64,000 nt of DNA from Paenibacillus phytorum (GTDB lineage Bacteria > Bacillota > Bacilli > Paenibacillales > NBRC-103111): the NCBI RefSeq assembly GCF_013141715.1, contig NZ_WHOA01000095.1, positions 1 through 64,000 of the forward strand, read 5' to 3'. This document shows positions 23,778 to 31,854 of the stretch, piece by piece. Numbering within the stretch: position 1 is the stretch's first letter; the number at the start of each line of letters is the position of its first letter. The notes under the pieces are model-generated. The model was not told the DNA's origin and did no database searches. It saw only the letters and a list, made by a program, of their open reading frames with translations. A program made the translations under genes and the position numbers.

Positions 23778-25454
23778 TCATCTCCAGGAATGAAATTTCA
23801 TTTTGGCTAACGCATTTATTTCATCATTTATTTGTTTTACAGTTATTTTTATTTCCGAGTAATTCTTAGGGTTAGATCTTTCTAACACATCCGAAAAAAT
23901 AATTCTGTGCAGATTTTCTAAAAAGGCAGAGAGTTCATAGACATTGTTCCTTCTAATACTCATCCGTTTCTGTATTACTTCTATTTTTTCAATAAGTTCT
24001 TCTGGATCAATCCGCCAGTGGTCGCATAACATGCACTCACTTGTCATACATCTTTGAGCCTCATCTGTACAATAACCTACTGATAGCTTTTTCTTTATTT
24101 TAGAAAGAGCAGGTTTATAAGCTTTCGATTTAATCTCATCAGGTAAAAACCAATTCATACTCAGGTTATTATTTAATTCAATTTGTGCATTATGTTGAAA
24201 TTTATTCATTAATTTAAAGACCTCTGAATCTATCCAATATTCTAAGTGATATGAATAATGGTACTGTGCTCTTATCGTTCTATGTCCCCCAAGTCTAGCA
24301 ATTTCCACTGGGGAAATACCTTGCATCATTAATGAACAAAAAGCGAAATGCCGAGTGTCATTAGGACTTACTCTATTATCAGCTTGGATGTGTATGTTAT
24401 ATTTGGCTCCTATAATCTCTTTGTAAAATCGCTTAACTAAATTATCAAGCGCCTCTCTAGAAAAATAATTATGATCATTTTTGAAGGATTCTCTGACCTC
24501 TGTCCTATCTGCCCAAATAAGTGACCTATATGAAATTAGCGTTGCAGTTTCTCCATATTGTTTGGTTGCAACTAGATATTCCTCAATCATTGAATACATC
24601 TCACACGTTATTTCAATTGTATCAATAATCTGTATGTTTTTCTTTTCCTTTGGTTTCTTTTCCCTAGGTAAGCGAAGATAATACTTATCATTTATGCTGA
24701 AAACACATTCTCTCTTTATAAGACAAAATTCTGATGCTCTTATTGGCACTATATTAGTTAATTTCCACCAAATTAAAACCGGATAGTACATAATTTTCTT
24801 TTTGACCCAACCAATATTCTGATCATAGAGTTCTTCAAAATATTTTTCTAAGTAATATGAAAATTTCAACACCTCAGTTGAGGGTGGTAATTCCCTAGGA
24901 CTAACTTTTATTTTAAACTTCTTTCTGACTTCAAGGAGTCTTGGAACATATATTTCCCCTGCTTCGAAATCGGAATAATCGAAGAAATTACATACGGCAT
25001 TTATTATTGTTGCTTTTCGATTGTCACTTCTTAAATCATAATGAAAAAAATCAATGAACTGATCAACGTTTTCTTTGTGGAATCCATTTGTAATTTCCAA
25101 TGCCTCGAGTAGATCTGAATATAATGGTACAACTGAGCTAGGGTAATATTCTCCCAACAATTCAATTACCCAGCATTTTATTACTTCTGTGTACTTTTCA
25201 TTACAGCCTGCTTTTAGGCACTCATTAAAAGAAAAGTAAATTTTCCTCCCTGGCGAAAGATGATTAGAACAAACTAAGTAATTTTCATCAAACCCACCCT
25301 CTATTAACAAACCATCTTTTTGTAAAGCTTCAAGTATCCCTTTCGCACGGCTCTCAAAAAATTTAAAATCAAACGCTTCGTCAGACATTATCTCTAACAC
25401 TATATCATTTTCACTTTTTCTTTCTTTAGCTGTCCACACTTTCTCCGCCCCCAA
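23778..25454 (-). CDS. Tyrosine recombinase (TnpB-like, 558 residues)
   Basis: Site-specific recombinase that should cut and join at the island ends. Box I reads IVPIRASEFCLIKREC (catalytic Arg). Box II reads NDTRHFAFCSLMMQGISPVE, then LGGHRTIRAQYHYSYH with the His and the nucleophilic Tyr. A zinc-like cluster CTDEAQRCMTSECMLCDHW follows, as in TnpB of Tn554. The first His of HxxR is Asn/Asp here. The start may be TTG 25454 or GTG 25439, both overlapping the upstream gene. Third gene of a four-gene operon. Confidence 0.8.
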   Translation of the reverse strand: MGAEKVWTAKERKSENDIVLEIMSDEAFDFKFFESRAKGILEALQKDGLLIEGGFDENYLVCSNHLSPGRKIYFSFNECLKAGCNEKYTEVIKCWVIELLGEYYPSSVVPLYSDLLEALEITNGFHKENVDQFIDFFHYDLRSDNRKATIINAVCNFFDYSDFEAGEIYVPRLLEVRKKFKIKVSPRELPPSTEVLKFSYYLEKYFEELYDQNIGWVKKKIMYYPVLIWWKLTNIVPIRASEFCLIKRECVFSINDKYYLRLPREKKPKEKKNIQIIDTIEITCEMYSMIEEYLVATKQYGETATLISYRSLIWADRTEVRESFKNDHNYFSREALDNLVKRFYKEIIGAKYNIHIQADNRVSPNDTRHFAFCSLMMQGISPVEIARLGGHRTIRAQYHYSYHLEYWIDSEVFKLMNKFQHNAQIELNNNLSMNWFLPDEIKSKAYKPALSKIKKKLSVGYCTDEAQRCMTSECMLCDHWRIDPEELIEKIEVIQKRMSIRRNNVYELSAFLENLHRIIFSDVLERSNPKNYSEIKITVKQINDEINALAKMKFHSWR

Positions 25455-28400
25455 ACCATTTATCTTTATTTTTTTTCGATAAGAACTTACTAATATTTAG
25501 CTCATCAATATTCTCTATTAGCAAAAAGTACTCATCTCTACCTTCTTCAAAAAATTTAAAAACCTCATCTTTCCCGAATTTCTCACATGCATCTGCTAGA
25601 AGGTCTGTTTGTACAAAAAGCATATTAGCCATTCTAGAACGCTCTGCTTCATATTCAGTGTTTTCAAATTCAACTTTATAATTATTTAGCAAATTCTTAA
25701 TGCTTAATACTAGAGAACTGATAGCATAGAAGTTTGGAATTGAATAGGGACAACTTTTGCAATCTAAGTTAGGCTTTAAGCATTCAGTTTCCGAGTACAA
25801 ACATGATATATTCTTTTGCCGACTAGGAAGTAGATTCGACTCCAATTTAAATAAAAGGTCACTAGCTTCTTCAATCCCCATTTGTAGGATCATATCAGCA
25901 ACTTGGTACCTTTCAGTTTGAACTGTATTTATAAATCCTGCGGTTGCTTCGATATGATAAATATCTTTAAACCGACTCTTTAAAAGAGTAATTTGTTTCG
26001 TTCGCTCTTCTCTATTCTCACTAGTTCCCAATAGAACTTCTGCCAATAAGTTTGGAATATAACCAAAATGCTGTCTCTCAAATAATTGCCTAGTCAGAAA
26101 GTTAAACTCTTTTTCTGGAATGTAGATATATATATTAGTTGTCTCAAAATCCTCATGAGACCTTAGTCGTTGTGTTATCTCATGCGCAGCCGTGCCCTTG
26201 CCCTGATCAACCAAAATAACATACAAATATGAAAGTAATGATCTGTTGAGTTTTCGAGATTCAAATTTAAAAGATTCAGAATAATGACTAAAAAATTTGT
26301 TTCTTGCTCTTTCTGAAAATACTGGCCTACTTAATCCAAAATCAATAATCCTTGTCGCCAGAGGTGTAACTTCTCTTGTTATGATTTCGCAAATAATAGC
26401 AGCAGTTGATAATGCAATACTTAAATCTTCCGAACAAAAAAAATTAGCAATAGCGCCCGTTTTATTCACTAATATATCTTGGCGCATTACTTGATTTATT
26501 ACTATACGTGCCTGGTCTAAACACAAAGTATTACTCTTAAACCACTCCAAACTTAAAATGTTGACTTCTTCTAATTTAATTCTAGGAAATTTCTCAATGA
26601 CATCGTAGTGTCTCCATGCATTATTCAAATGTATTAGCACGTACAACCATGAAGAGGAATAATAATAAGTTTTTTTAGAATTCATTTGATTCATAGCATC
26701 TTCTAAAGCAAATTTAACATGCTCATCTAAATTCTTTGCATAATTAAAAAGTGCCAAATATTCTTCATAACTATATATTGATTTGTCTTTAGAAATAGCA
26801 ATTGTTTTAAAGGGATTTATTAATCTTTTAAAATCGAATGATTTCATTTTATTGATTAAAAGTACGCTATTAAAATGTTTTAAGAACGTATACATAATTC
26901 TTCTATGAGTAATCGGTATATTATCGTTAAACAAATGGAGATTAATATCATTTGGACTTCTACTATAAAGTTCTTCCCCATCACACAAACCAATAATATT
27001 ACTTGTACATGCAGCATATTGCATTATTCTCGGTCTAAGAGAGACTTCACTTGCGGAAGATGTTCTAAATATATTGTCACAATAGTTCAGCCATTCAGTT
27101 TTTGTAAACTTAGGTTTATATGAAAATGAAATATCCATAACGTTTAGAATCTGTTTAAATGCCATTGCTGGTTGACCGTAATCAATGACATTCACACTAC
27201 TCTTCAATTCTGCTTCTCGGTTATATACTACAAAGAACTTGTTTACATCGGCTCGTTTGAAAAGATACTCCGAATTCTTTGCACCACAAGCAACTCTTTC
27301 AAGAGTGGTGCATTTAACTCTGAACTTGGATAAAAGGACATGAACCTGCTTCTCGTTTACACCGAGTTTTTCACTTATTTCTTTAGAAGTATAGTAATTC
27401 CGCAGCGCTTTATTAAATTTATTTTGTAGAATATTAACATCTTTTTTATTAAATAACATGTAACCTCTTACGTTGACAGGTGCGATCTTTTCTTCAACTA
27501 GGACTTTATGATATCTTGCCTCTGTTAACTTTAACATGGATTTAAATTCATCTTTTTTATAGTAATCTTTTTCATTAATAGTGATTGGAAGCTGCATTGC
27601 TTGATCTAATTGTTCACGGTTAATAAAACAAAATACCTCAGTAATTCTAATTGTTTCAATACAATTTTCCCTTACTAATTTGTCTAAATAATAGGCATTT
27701 AAACTAATCCATTTTAATAACTCTGATTTTAATTCGAATACATTTAAGAAGTCATTTAGTTGATTTTTGTGGATGAACTCAAATGAAGAGTTAATTGGTT
27801 TTTCTAATTTCACTATTTCAATAGCACCTGTAGCAGCTAATTTGTAAAAATGGGTTTTAGTAAAGTACTCATTTTTAAATAATTTAGCTGCTTTGGAAAG
27901 CGGAAGATATTCATTAGTGTATTTCTTCTCGATATGTATATATTTTTTATAAGAGTCTAGATGGATATATGAGACCCCATTTACATCTTTGATTACCTCT
28001 ACATGTCCGTATTCTGCTAACCTATATATTGTTTCTGGAGCCTTTTTAATATGACTATATTGGGGATCTGTAAAAATGGCCCAAACCGTTACATATTCTT
28101 CTTTATTGATATTCGAAATGAGACTAGGTCTGAGCAGTTCAAGGTATTCTTTTAATACGTATGTAAACTCTTCACTGAAGCTGAGTTCTATAATGCTGTG
28201 TTTTCGTTTTAGCTGTCTGTACTGGTAAGAATTTATTCCTAAGTTATTTTTCAAAGATTTGATTTGTATATATTCATCTCTAATCATATTTAGGCTTTTA
28301 ACACTTACATATAAATTGTTTAGGTAATTTATTGTCTCTATTACCCCAGCATTTCTAAGTGCCTCTATTCCTTGTAGAAAACCTCTCATATCCGAACTCT

Positions 28401-28650
28401 TACTTCCACCTAGTTCCCTATAGAAATCTCTGACAATAATATAATTAGATAAAATCCGATTCTCGTTTTCAATAAAGGCTTCTACTTCACTGATTGACAC
28501 AAGATATTTCCGCGTTCCATAATTATCTTTAATAAACTTGATTACCCCTTGCTTATTTAATGATTTCAGTCTTTTCAAACCAATGTTTAAATATCTATAC
28601 TTAGGACCCAATGTGATTGCATTTAAACTTACTAGATCATCATTAGCCAT
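25426..28650 (-). CDS. Large recombinase-fold protein (1074 residues)
   Basis: Unusually long protein in the middle of the recombinase operon. The N-terminal two thirds hold several helix-turn-helix-like blocks (for example YYTSKEISEKLGVNEKQVHV and YLPLSKAAKLFKNEYFTK). This suggests an extended DNA-binding array. Near residues 830-890, RKLNRSLLSYLYVIL then EITQRLRSHEDFETTNIYIY resembles a degenerate box II with a possible Tyr. A Cys cluster, CLYSETECLKPNLDCKSC, follows, similar to that of the 558-residue partner. It overlaps the upstream gene by 8 and the downstream gene by 29 bases. It probably organises the recombination complex; activity of its own is uncertain. Confidence 0.65.
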   Translation of the reverse strand: MANDDLVSLNAITLGPKYRYLNIGLKRLKSLNKQGVIKFIKDNYGTRKYLVSISEVEAFIENENRILSNYIIVRDFYRELGGSKSSDMRGFLQGIEALRNAGVIETINYLNNLYVSVKSLNMIRDEYIQIKSLKNNLGINSYQYRQLKRKHSIIELSFSEEFTYVLKEYLELLRPSLISNINKEEYVTVWAIFTDPQYSHIKKAPETIYRLAEYGHVEVIKDVNGVSYIHLDSYKKYIHIEKKYTNEYLPLSKAAKLFKNEYFTKTHFYKLAATGAIEIVKLEKPINSSFEFIHKNQLNDFLNVFELKSELLKWISLNAYYLDKLVRENCIETIRITEVFCFINREQLDQAMQLPITINEKDYYKKDEFKSMLKLTEARYHKVLVEEKIAPVNVRGYMLFNKKDVNILQNKFNKALRNYYTSKEISEKLGVNEKQVHVLLSKFRVKCTTLERVACGAKNSEYLFKRADVNKFFVVYNREAELKSSVNVIDYGQPAMAFKQILNVMDISFSYKPKFTKTEWLNYCDNIFRTSSASEVSLRPRIMQYAACTSNIIGLCDGEELYSRSPNDINLHLFNDNIPITHRRIMYTFLKHFNSVLLINKMKSFDFKRLINPFKTIAISKDKSIYSYEEYLALFNYAKNLDEHVKFALEDAMNQMNSKKTYYYSSSWLYVLIHLNNAWRHYDVIEKFPRIKLEEVNILSLEWFKSNTLCLDQARIVINQVMRQDILVNKTGAIANFFCSEDLSIALSTAAIICEIITREVTPLATRIIDFGLSRPVFSERARNKFFSHYSESFKFESRKLNRSLLSYLYVILVDQGKGTAAHEITQRLRSHEDFETTNIYIYIPEKEFNFLTRQLFERQHFGYIPNLLAEVLLGTSENREERTKQITLLKSRFKDIYHIEATAGFINTVQTERYQVADMILQMGIEEASDLLFKLESNLLPSRQKNISCLYSETECLKPNLDCKSCPYSIPNFYAISSLVLSIKNLLNNYKVEFENTEYEAERSRMANMLFVQTDLLADACEKFGKDEVFKFFEEGRDEYFLLIENIDELNISKFLSKKNKDKWFGGGESVDS

Positions 28651-29989
28651 GTTTCAATCTATCCCTCCAATGATTTTTGATTACATCCACATCTATCCGC
28701 CCCATTTGTTCAACTGACATATTTTTTAGCGTATTGATAGCCTCTCTTAGGCTCTGCAGTGTTACTTTCTCATCAACATACTCCATTGCTGAATCTATGC
28801 TTGTATCTCCTCTGGCAATAGCTATTTGTGTGATTGAAAGCCCCATATCAAACAGGAAATTCGTGAAATTACCTCTTCCGATATGTGTTGACCAATGCGT
28901 TTCACTTAAAAGCTTGTAGTCCTCATATCTACCTTCAGTTGTCGATAATTCTAATAAAAAACTTCTTTTTAATTTATTAAATCTTCGCTCATACACAGTA
29001 CCTGACATTGGTTTTCCATCTGAATCTACAAAAAGAGCTGATAAATTTTTAATCTCATTCCTTTTAGCTCTTAGATCTAGCATTTTTATATGTTTACTAT
29101 AAACTTCCCACACAAGGTCATTATCAAGGATAGTTTGGTTAGCTAGATGATGTTGCAAATAGTTCAATCTCTTTGGATATTCCTTACTTGTATCTTTTAA
29201 ATGTTTAAATAAAAGTTCTCTATTATCTTGGATTTGAACCTGAAATGACTCACGAAATCTAACCAACACATCCCCGCGGGTTACATTCACTAGCTCACCT
29301 CGACGTATTCCCCCATAAAATTGCAAGCATATTCCTAGTGCAATATCCGGGGTGAACTCTAACGCTTTTTGAATAAATTCCGTAACTAGTAAGTACCTGT
29401 TTTGCCCGAAATCCTTTAATTTATGCCCCTTATTCGCGCCGTTACCCTTAGTTTTCTTTGAAGGATACTTAGTGTGAAATGAAGCATGTCGGAACGGAGA
29501 TTCAATAATTATTTGATTATTTTTGCTCGTATATCTTTTCATCGGGAACTCAGGTGAAATTAATCTTTGTTCCTCAAGAAAAGAAAAAAATACCTTCAGG
29601 AAATTTTCGTAATATTCAACAGTCGACTTCTTATTTCCCAACTCTGTATGAGAACTAATAAACCTACTACCATGCAGATACTTTACTCCACTTATTCCTA
29701 CCTCTTTTAAAGGTGTAAATTCAGCGTCTCCTTCATCAATTTTCTTATACAAAAAATTTAGAAAGTCACACACCACCCTTGCAGGTGCTAGTTGTGAGTT
29801 TAATGATTTCCCTCTATATTCATACATTACTCTAATAAAATTAGTTAAAGGGTGAGGTATGAGCATCCCACTGACTTTATCTTTTAGTGCAATATTAACC
29901 ACCCTAGTCCTTTTCAGTTTATTATTGATCAATTCCTCAATCTCAGTTTCCCGAACAACAAATTTGAAACTCGATAATACATTGCCCAT
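28643..29989 (-). CDS. Tyrosine recombinase (TnpA-like, 448 residues)
   Basis: First gene of the recombinase operon. Box I is YGGIRRGELVNVTRGDV (catalytic Arg). Box II is HWSTHIGRGNFTNFLFDMG (HxxR). ARGDTSIDSAMEYVDE carries the Tyr; the usual GH is GD here. The N-terminal 180 residues form a SAM-like core-binding domain (YENFLKVFFSFLEEQRLI). This layout corresponds to TnpA of Tn554-type elements, which integrate at one site with no target duplication, as seen for this island. GAGAGG is the ribosome site. A structured hairpin with T run lies just upstream, so expression may be attenuated. Confidence 0.8.
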   Translation of the reverse strand: MGNVLSSFKFVVRETEIEELINNKLKRTRVVNIALKDKVSGMLIPHPLTNFIRVMYEYRGKSLNSQLAPARVVCDFLNFLYKKIDEGDAEFTPLKEVGISGVKYLHGSRFISSHTELGNKKSTVEYYENFLKVFFSFLEEQRLISPEFPMKRYTSKNNQIIIESPFRHASFHTKYPSKKTKGNGANKGHKLKDFGQNRYLLVTEFIQKALEFTPDIALGICLQFYGGIRRGELVNVTRGDVLVRFRESFQVQIQDNRELLFKHLKDTSKEYPKRLNYLQHHLANQTILDNDLVWEVYSKHIKMLDLRAKRNEIKNLSALFVDSDGKPMSGTVYERRFNKLKRSFLLELSTTEGRYEDYKLLSETHWSTHIGRGNFTNFLFDMGLSITQIAIARGDTSIDSAMEYVDEKVTLQSLREAINTLKNMSVEQMGRIDVDVIKNHWRDRLKHG

Positions 29990-30019
29990 AATTATTAACC
30001 TCTCACAGTTTAATTTTAA

Positions 30020-30097
30020 ATAGAAAAAGCCATTTTACGCATAGTTTCCCTAATGGGAAATGCAACTTTTTAAGGTTGCTACTTGCGTAAAATGGCT
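30020..30097 (-). promoter_or_regulatory. Three-way-junction leader hairpin of the recombinase operon
   Basis: A perfect 14-bp stem, AGCCATTTTACGCA (30028-30041) / TGCGTAAAATGGCT (30084-30097), encloses two smaller hairpins: TTTCCC/GGGAAA (30045-30060) and GCAAC/GTTGC (30062-30079). On the minus strand it is followed by TTTTTCT and then the ribosome site of the TnpA-like gene. It may be an attenuator, or a recombinase binding site since TTTTACGC is also in the chromosomal target. Confidence 0.6.
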
Positions 30098-30368
30098 CAT
30101 GGCCGAAACAAATTTATTACATTATATTCCTATCTAATACTTTAATCAATCTATATTTTAAAATAGGCTATGCCCCATACTTACTAATGCATTTCAATGT
30201 CGACAGATTGCACTTTTGAGCTATAAGTTCACCGCTACGAGAACTAAAGTGGGCTAGGTTGAGTGGAACGATCTCAAAATGGCAACAAACTCCACGTGAT
30301 AACTACCCTCCATTTGGTAAATTATAATCTAACTCACCTTCATAAAGTAATTTCCCATAAGGATTAAA
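30098..30368. other. Noncoding segment upstream of the recombinase operon
   Basis: AT-rich up to about 30200, then mixed composition. It likely contains the operon promoter on the minus strand. A small frame crossing 30303-30494 runs through a terminator and is not accepted. Confidence 0.4.
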
Positions 30369-30370
30369 GC

Positions 30371-30410
30371 CCAAAAAGAGACCAGTTTCCTTTACTGGTC
30401 TCTTTTTCTG
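30371..30410 (-). terminator. Terminator of the gene at 30439-31152
   Basis: AAAAAGAGACCAGT / ACTGGTCTCTTTTT perfect 14-bp inverted repeat with T run on both strands. Confidence 0.9.
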
Positions 30411-30438
30411 CACATTCAATTCGATGGGTCCATAATGT

Positions 30439-31152
30439 TTATGGTTTGAGGTACATTCTTTCTGGCAGCTCGTCCCAAAATAAGTGTATTGCATCCCTAT
30501 AATTTACGATCTCATTATCATCAACAGCAAGTACCTTCTCATTCAACGTCGTTAAATACAGATCCATTAGACGAGTATGGCTTGTTGCCGCGAAGAAATC
30601 CGGTCGGATGGCTGCAAGCTCTTTGGCGGAAGGACCGTCACCATGCTTTATCACATTCTGGAGATGTCGCAGTTCATTAATTTTGTCCCAACTTGCTAGG
30701 GTAGACACATCGACACCACACTGCTTGAGCATGGCCTCAATATCAGCGAATTTTGTACAAAATGACGGGAAATCGATGATCTTTCCCTTACGATTTTGTA
30801 ATCGATGATGTCTGGTAAGCTCCTCAAATGCAAGCTTCCTGATCTGTTGTTCCCAAAATTGATACAGGGTAGCAATACTCATCATCTTGAGATTGTATTG
30901 AAATAGTGTTACTCCTTGCCAATACTCCAGCCCGCGTTCCATAGCCTCTTCTGCAATATCAGCAGGATCATGCCGATCTGGATCAAAATATCTACCAGAC
31001 TCTTCAAAATATTCTTCGGCTTTCTCGTTGGCTTCCTCTTCTACATTATCAAACACAGACGCGATTCTCCCAGTATATGTGTTCACATAAAAGGTAATAG
31101 CATTCTTAAGACTTTCGCGCATATACCCAGGCAAATAAATAAATGCTGTCAT
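30439..31152 (-). CDS. Unrecognised protein with an RxxxxxxH HEPN-like motif
   Basis: A 237-residue soluble, helical protein. The central part NELRHLQNVIKHGDGPSAKE has Arg and His spaced as in HEPN-type RNase domains, preceded by helices YNLKMMSIATLYQFWEQQIR. That resembles prokaryotic HEPN or RiboL-PSP-like proteins, but the match is by eye and not decisive. It is monocistronic with its own terminator, upstream of the recombinase operon on the same strand. If HEPN, it could be an RNA-targeting toxin. Confidence 0.45.
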   Translation of the reverse strand: MTAFIYLPGYMRESLKNAITFYVNTYTGRIASVFDNVEEEANEKAEEYFEESGRYFDPDRHDPADIAEEAMERGLEYWQGVTLFQYNLKMMSIATLYQFWEQQIRKLAFEELTRHHRLQNRKGKIIDFPSFCTKFADIEAMLKQCGVDVSTLASWDKINELRHLQNVIKHGDGPSAKELAAIRPDFFAATSHTRLMDLYLTTLNEKVLAVDDNEIVNYRDAIHLFWDELPERMYLKP

Positions 31153-31343
31153 TTAAACTCCCCCTTTATATTAAGCCAGACTTTCGCCTTCCAATCTACA
31201 CGATTCTAATTGCATTATCCCATCCACCTGTCTCGGTTAACAGGGTGAAAGTATTACGACTGCTCATCATTCCCACCAACGTTAGCTTCTGAAGAGCTCA
31301 ATCGATTAAGAGCTGCCGCTGGCAGCTTACCTTTCCCCGCACA

Positions 31344-31375
31344 GAAAAAGGCCAGTATACGCAACTGGCCTTCTG
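31344..31375 (-). terminator. Terminator of the zinc-ribbon gene at 31384-31659
   Basis: AAGGCCAGT / ACTGGCCTT stem followed by five T on the minus strand. Confidence 0.85.
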
Positions 31376-31383
31376 GAGACTAT

Positions 31384-31659
31384 TCATTTTTTCTTCTTTT
31401 TACTACGGCCCTTAGCAGTTATTTTTGCCATTTTCACCTTCCGGATATAAGCAAATCTATTCATTTCCCCGGTAGTCATATGGCAATTACTACACAAGGG
31501 CATTTCCCCTATCAATTTTTGAGGCTCAATTCTCGTATGCCCCTTGGGGCATTTATACTCAATTTGAAATTCTGTTCCTGGTTCTACCCATCCTTTTGGT
31601 CGCTTAGGAGCACGCTCTATATTCATCGATGTTCCAGTTGTCCCTTTGTAATATGACAT
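31384..31659 (-). CDS. Small zinc-ribbon protein with a poly-Lys tail (91 residues)
   Basis: CPKGHTRIEPQKL and CSNCHMTTGEMNRF form one Cys/His zinc ribbon (about residues 37-60). The C-terminus is highly basic (KGRSKKKKK), so nucleic-acid binding is likely. GGAGG lies 7 bases before the ATG. It is divergent from the CoiA-like gene. Function unknown. Confidence 0.65.
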   Translation of the reverse strand: MSYYKGTTGTSMNIERAPKRPKGWVEPGTEFQIEYKCPKGHTRIEPQKLIGEMPLCSNCHMTTGEMNRFAYIRKVKMAKITAKGRSKKKKK

Positions 31660-31854
31660 GCAGCTTCCTCCAATTCACTCACAACTCACTCTTACTATTG
31701 GCCTTTTCTCCCTAATAGAATAGCATGTAGCGCATACAGCCAACTAGAATATAAGCATGAATTTAGCGTGGGAAATATTGCTAGTATTGAAAATGAATAC
31801 AATGTACAATTTCATGTAGAATTAAAGCTATTAAAGGATAGGAGAAATCTCATT

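Noticed and set aside
30303..30494. 63-codon frame on the minus strand
   Set aside because: It passes straight through the strong terminator at 30371-30410 and overlaps the end of the 237-residue gene.
31768..31854. N-terminal extension of the CoiA-like protein from GTG
   Set aside because: No ribosome site before the GTG, whereas ATG 31855 has AGGAG at proper distance.
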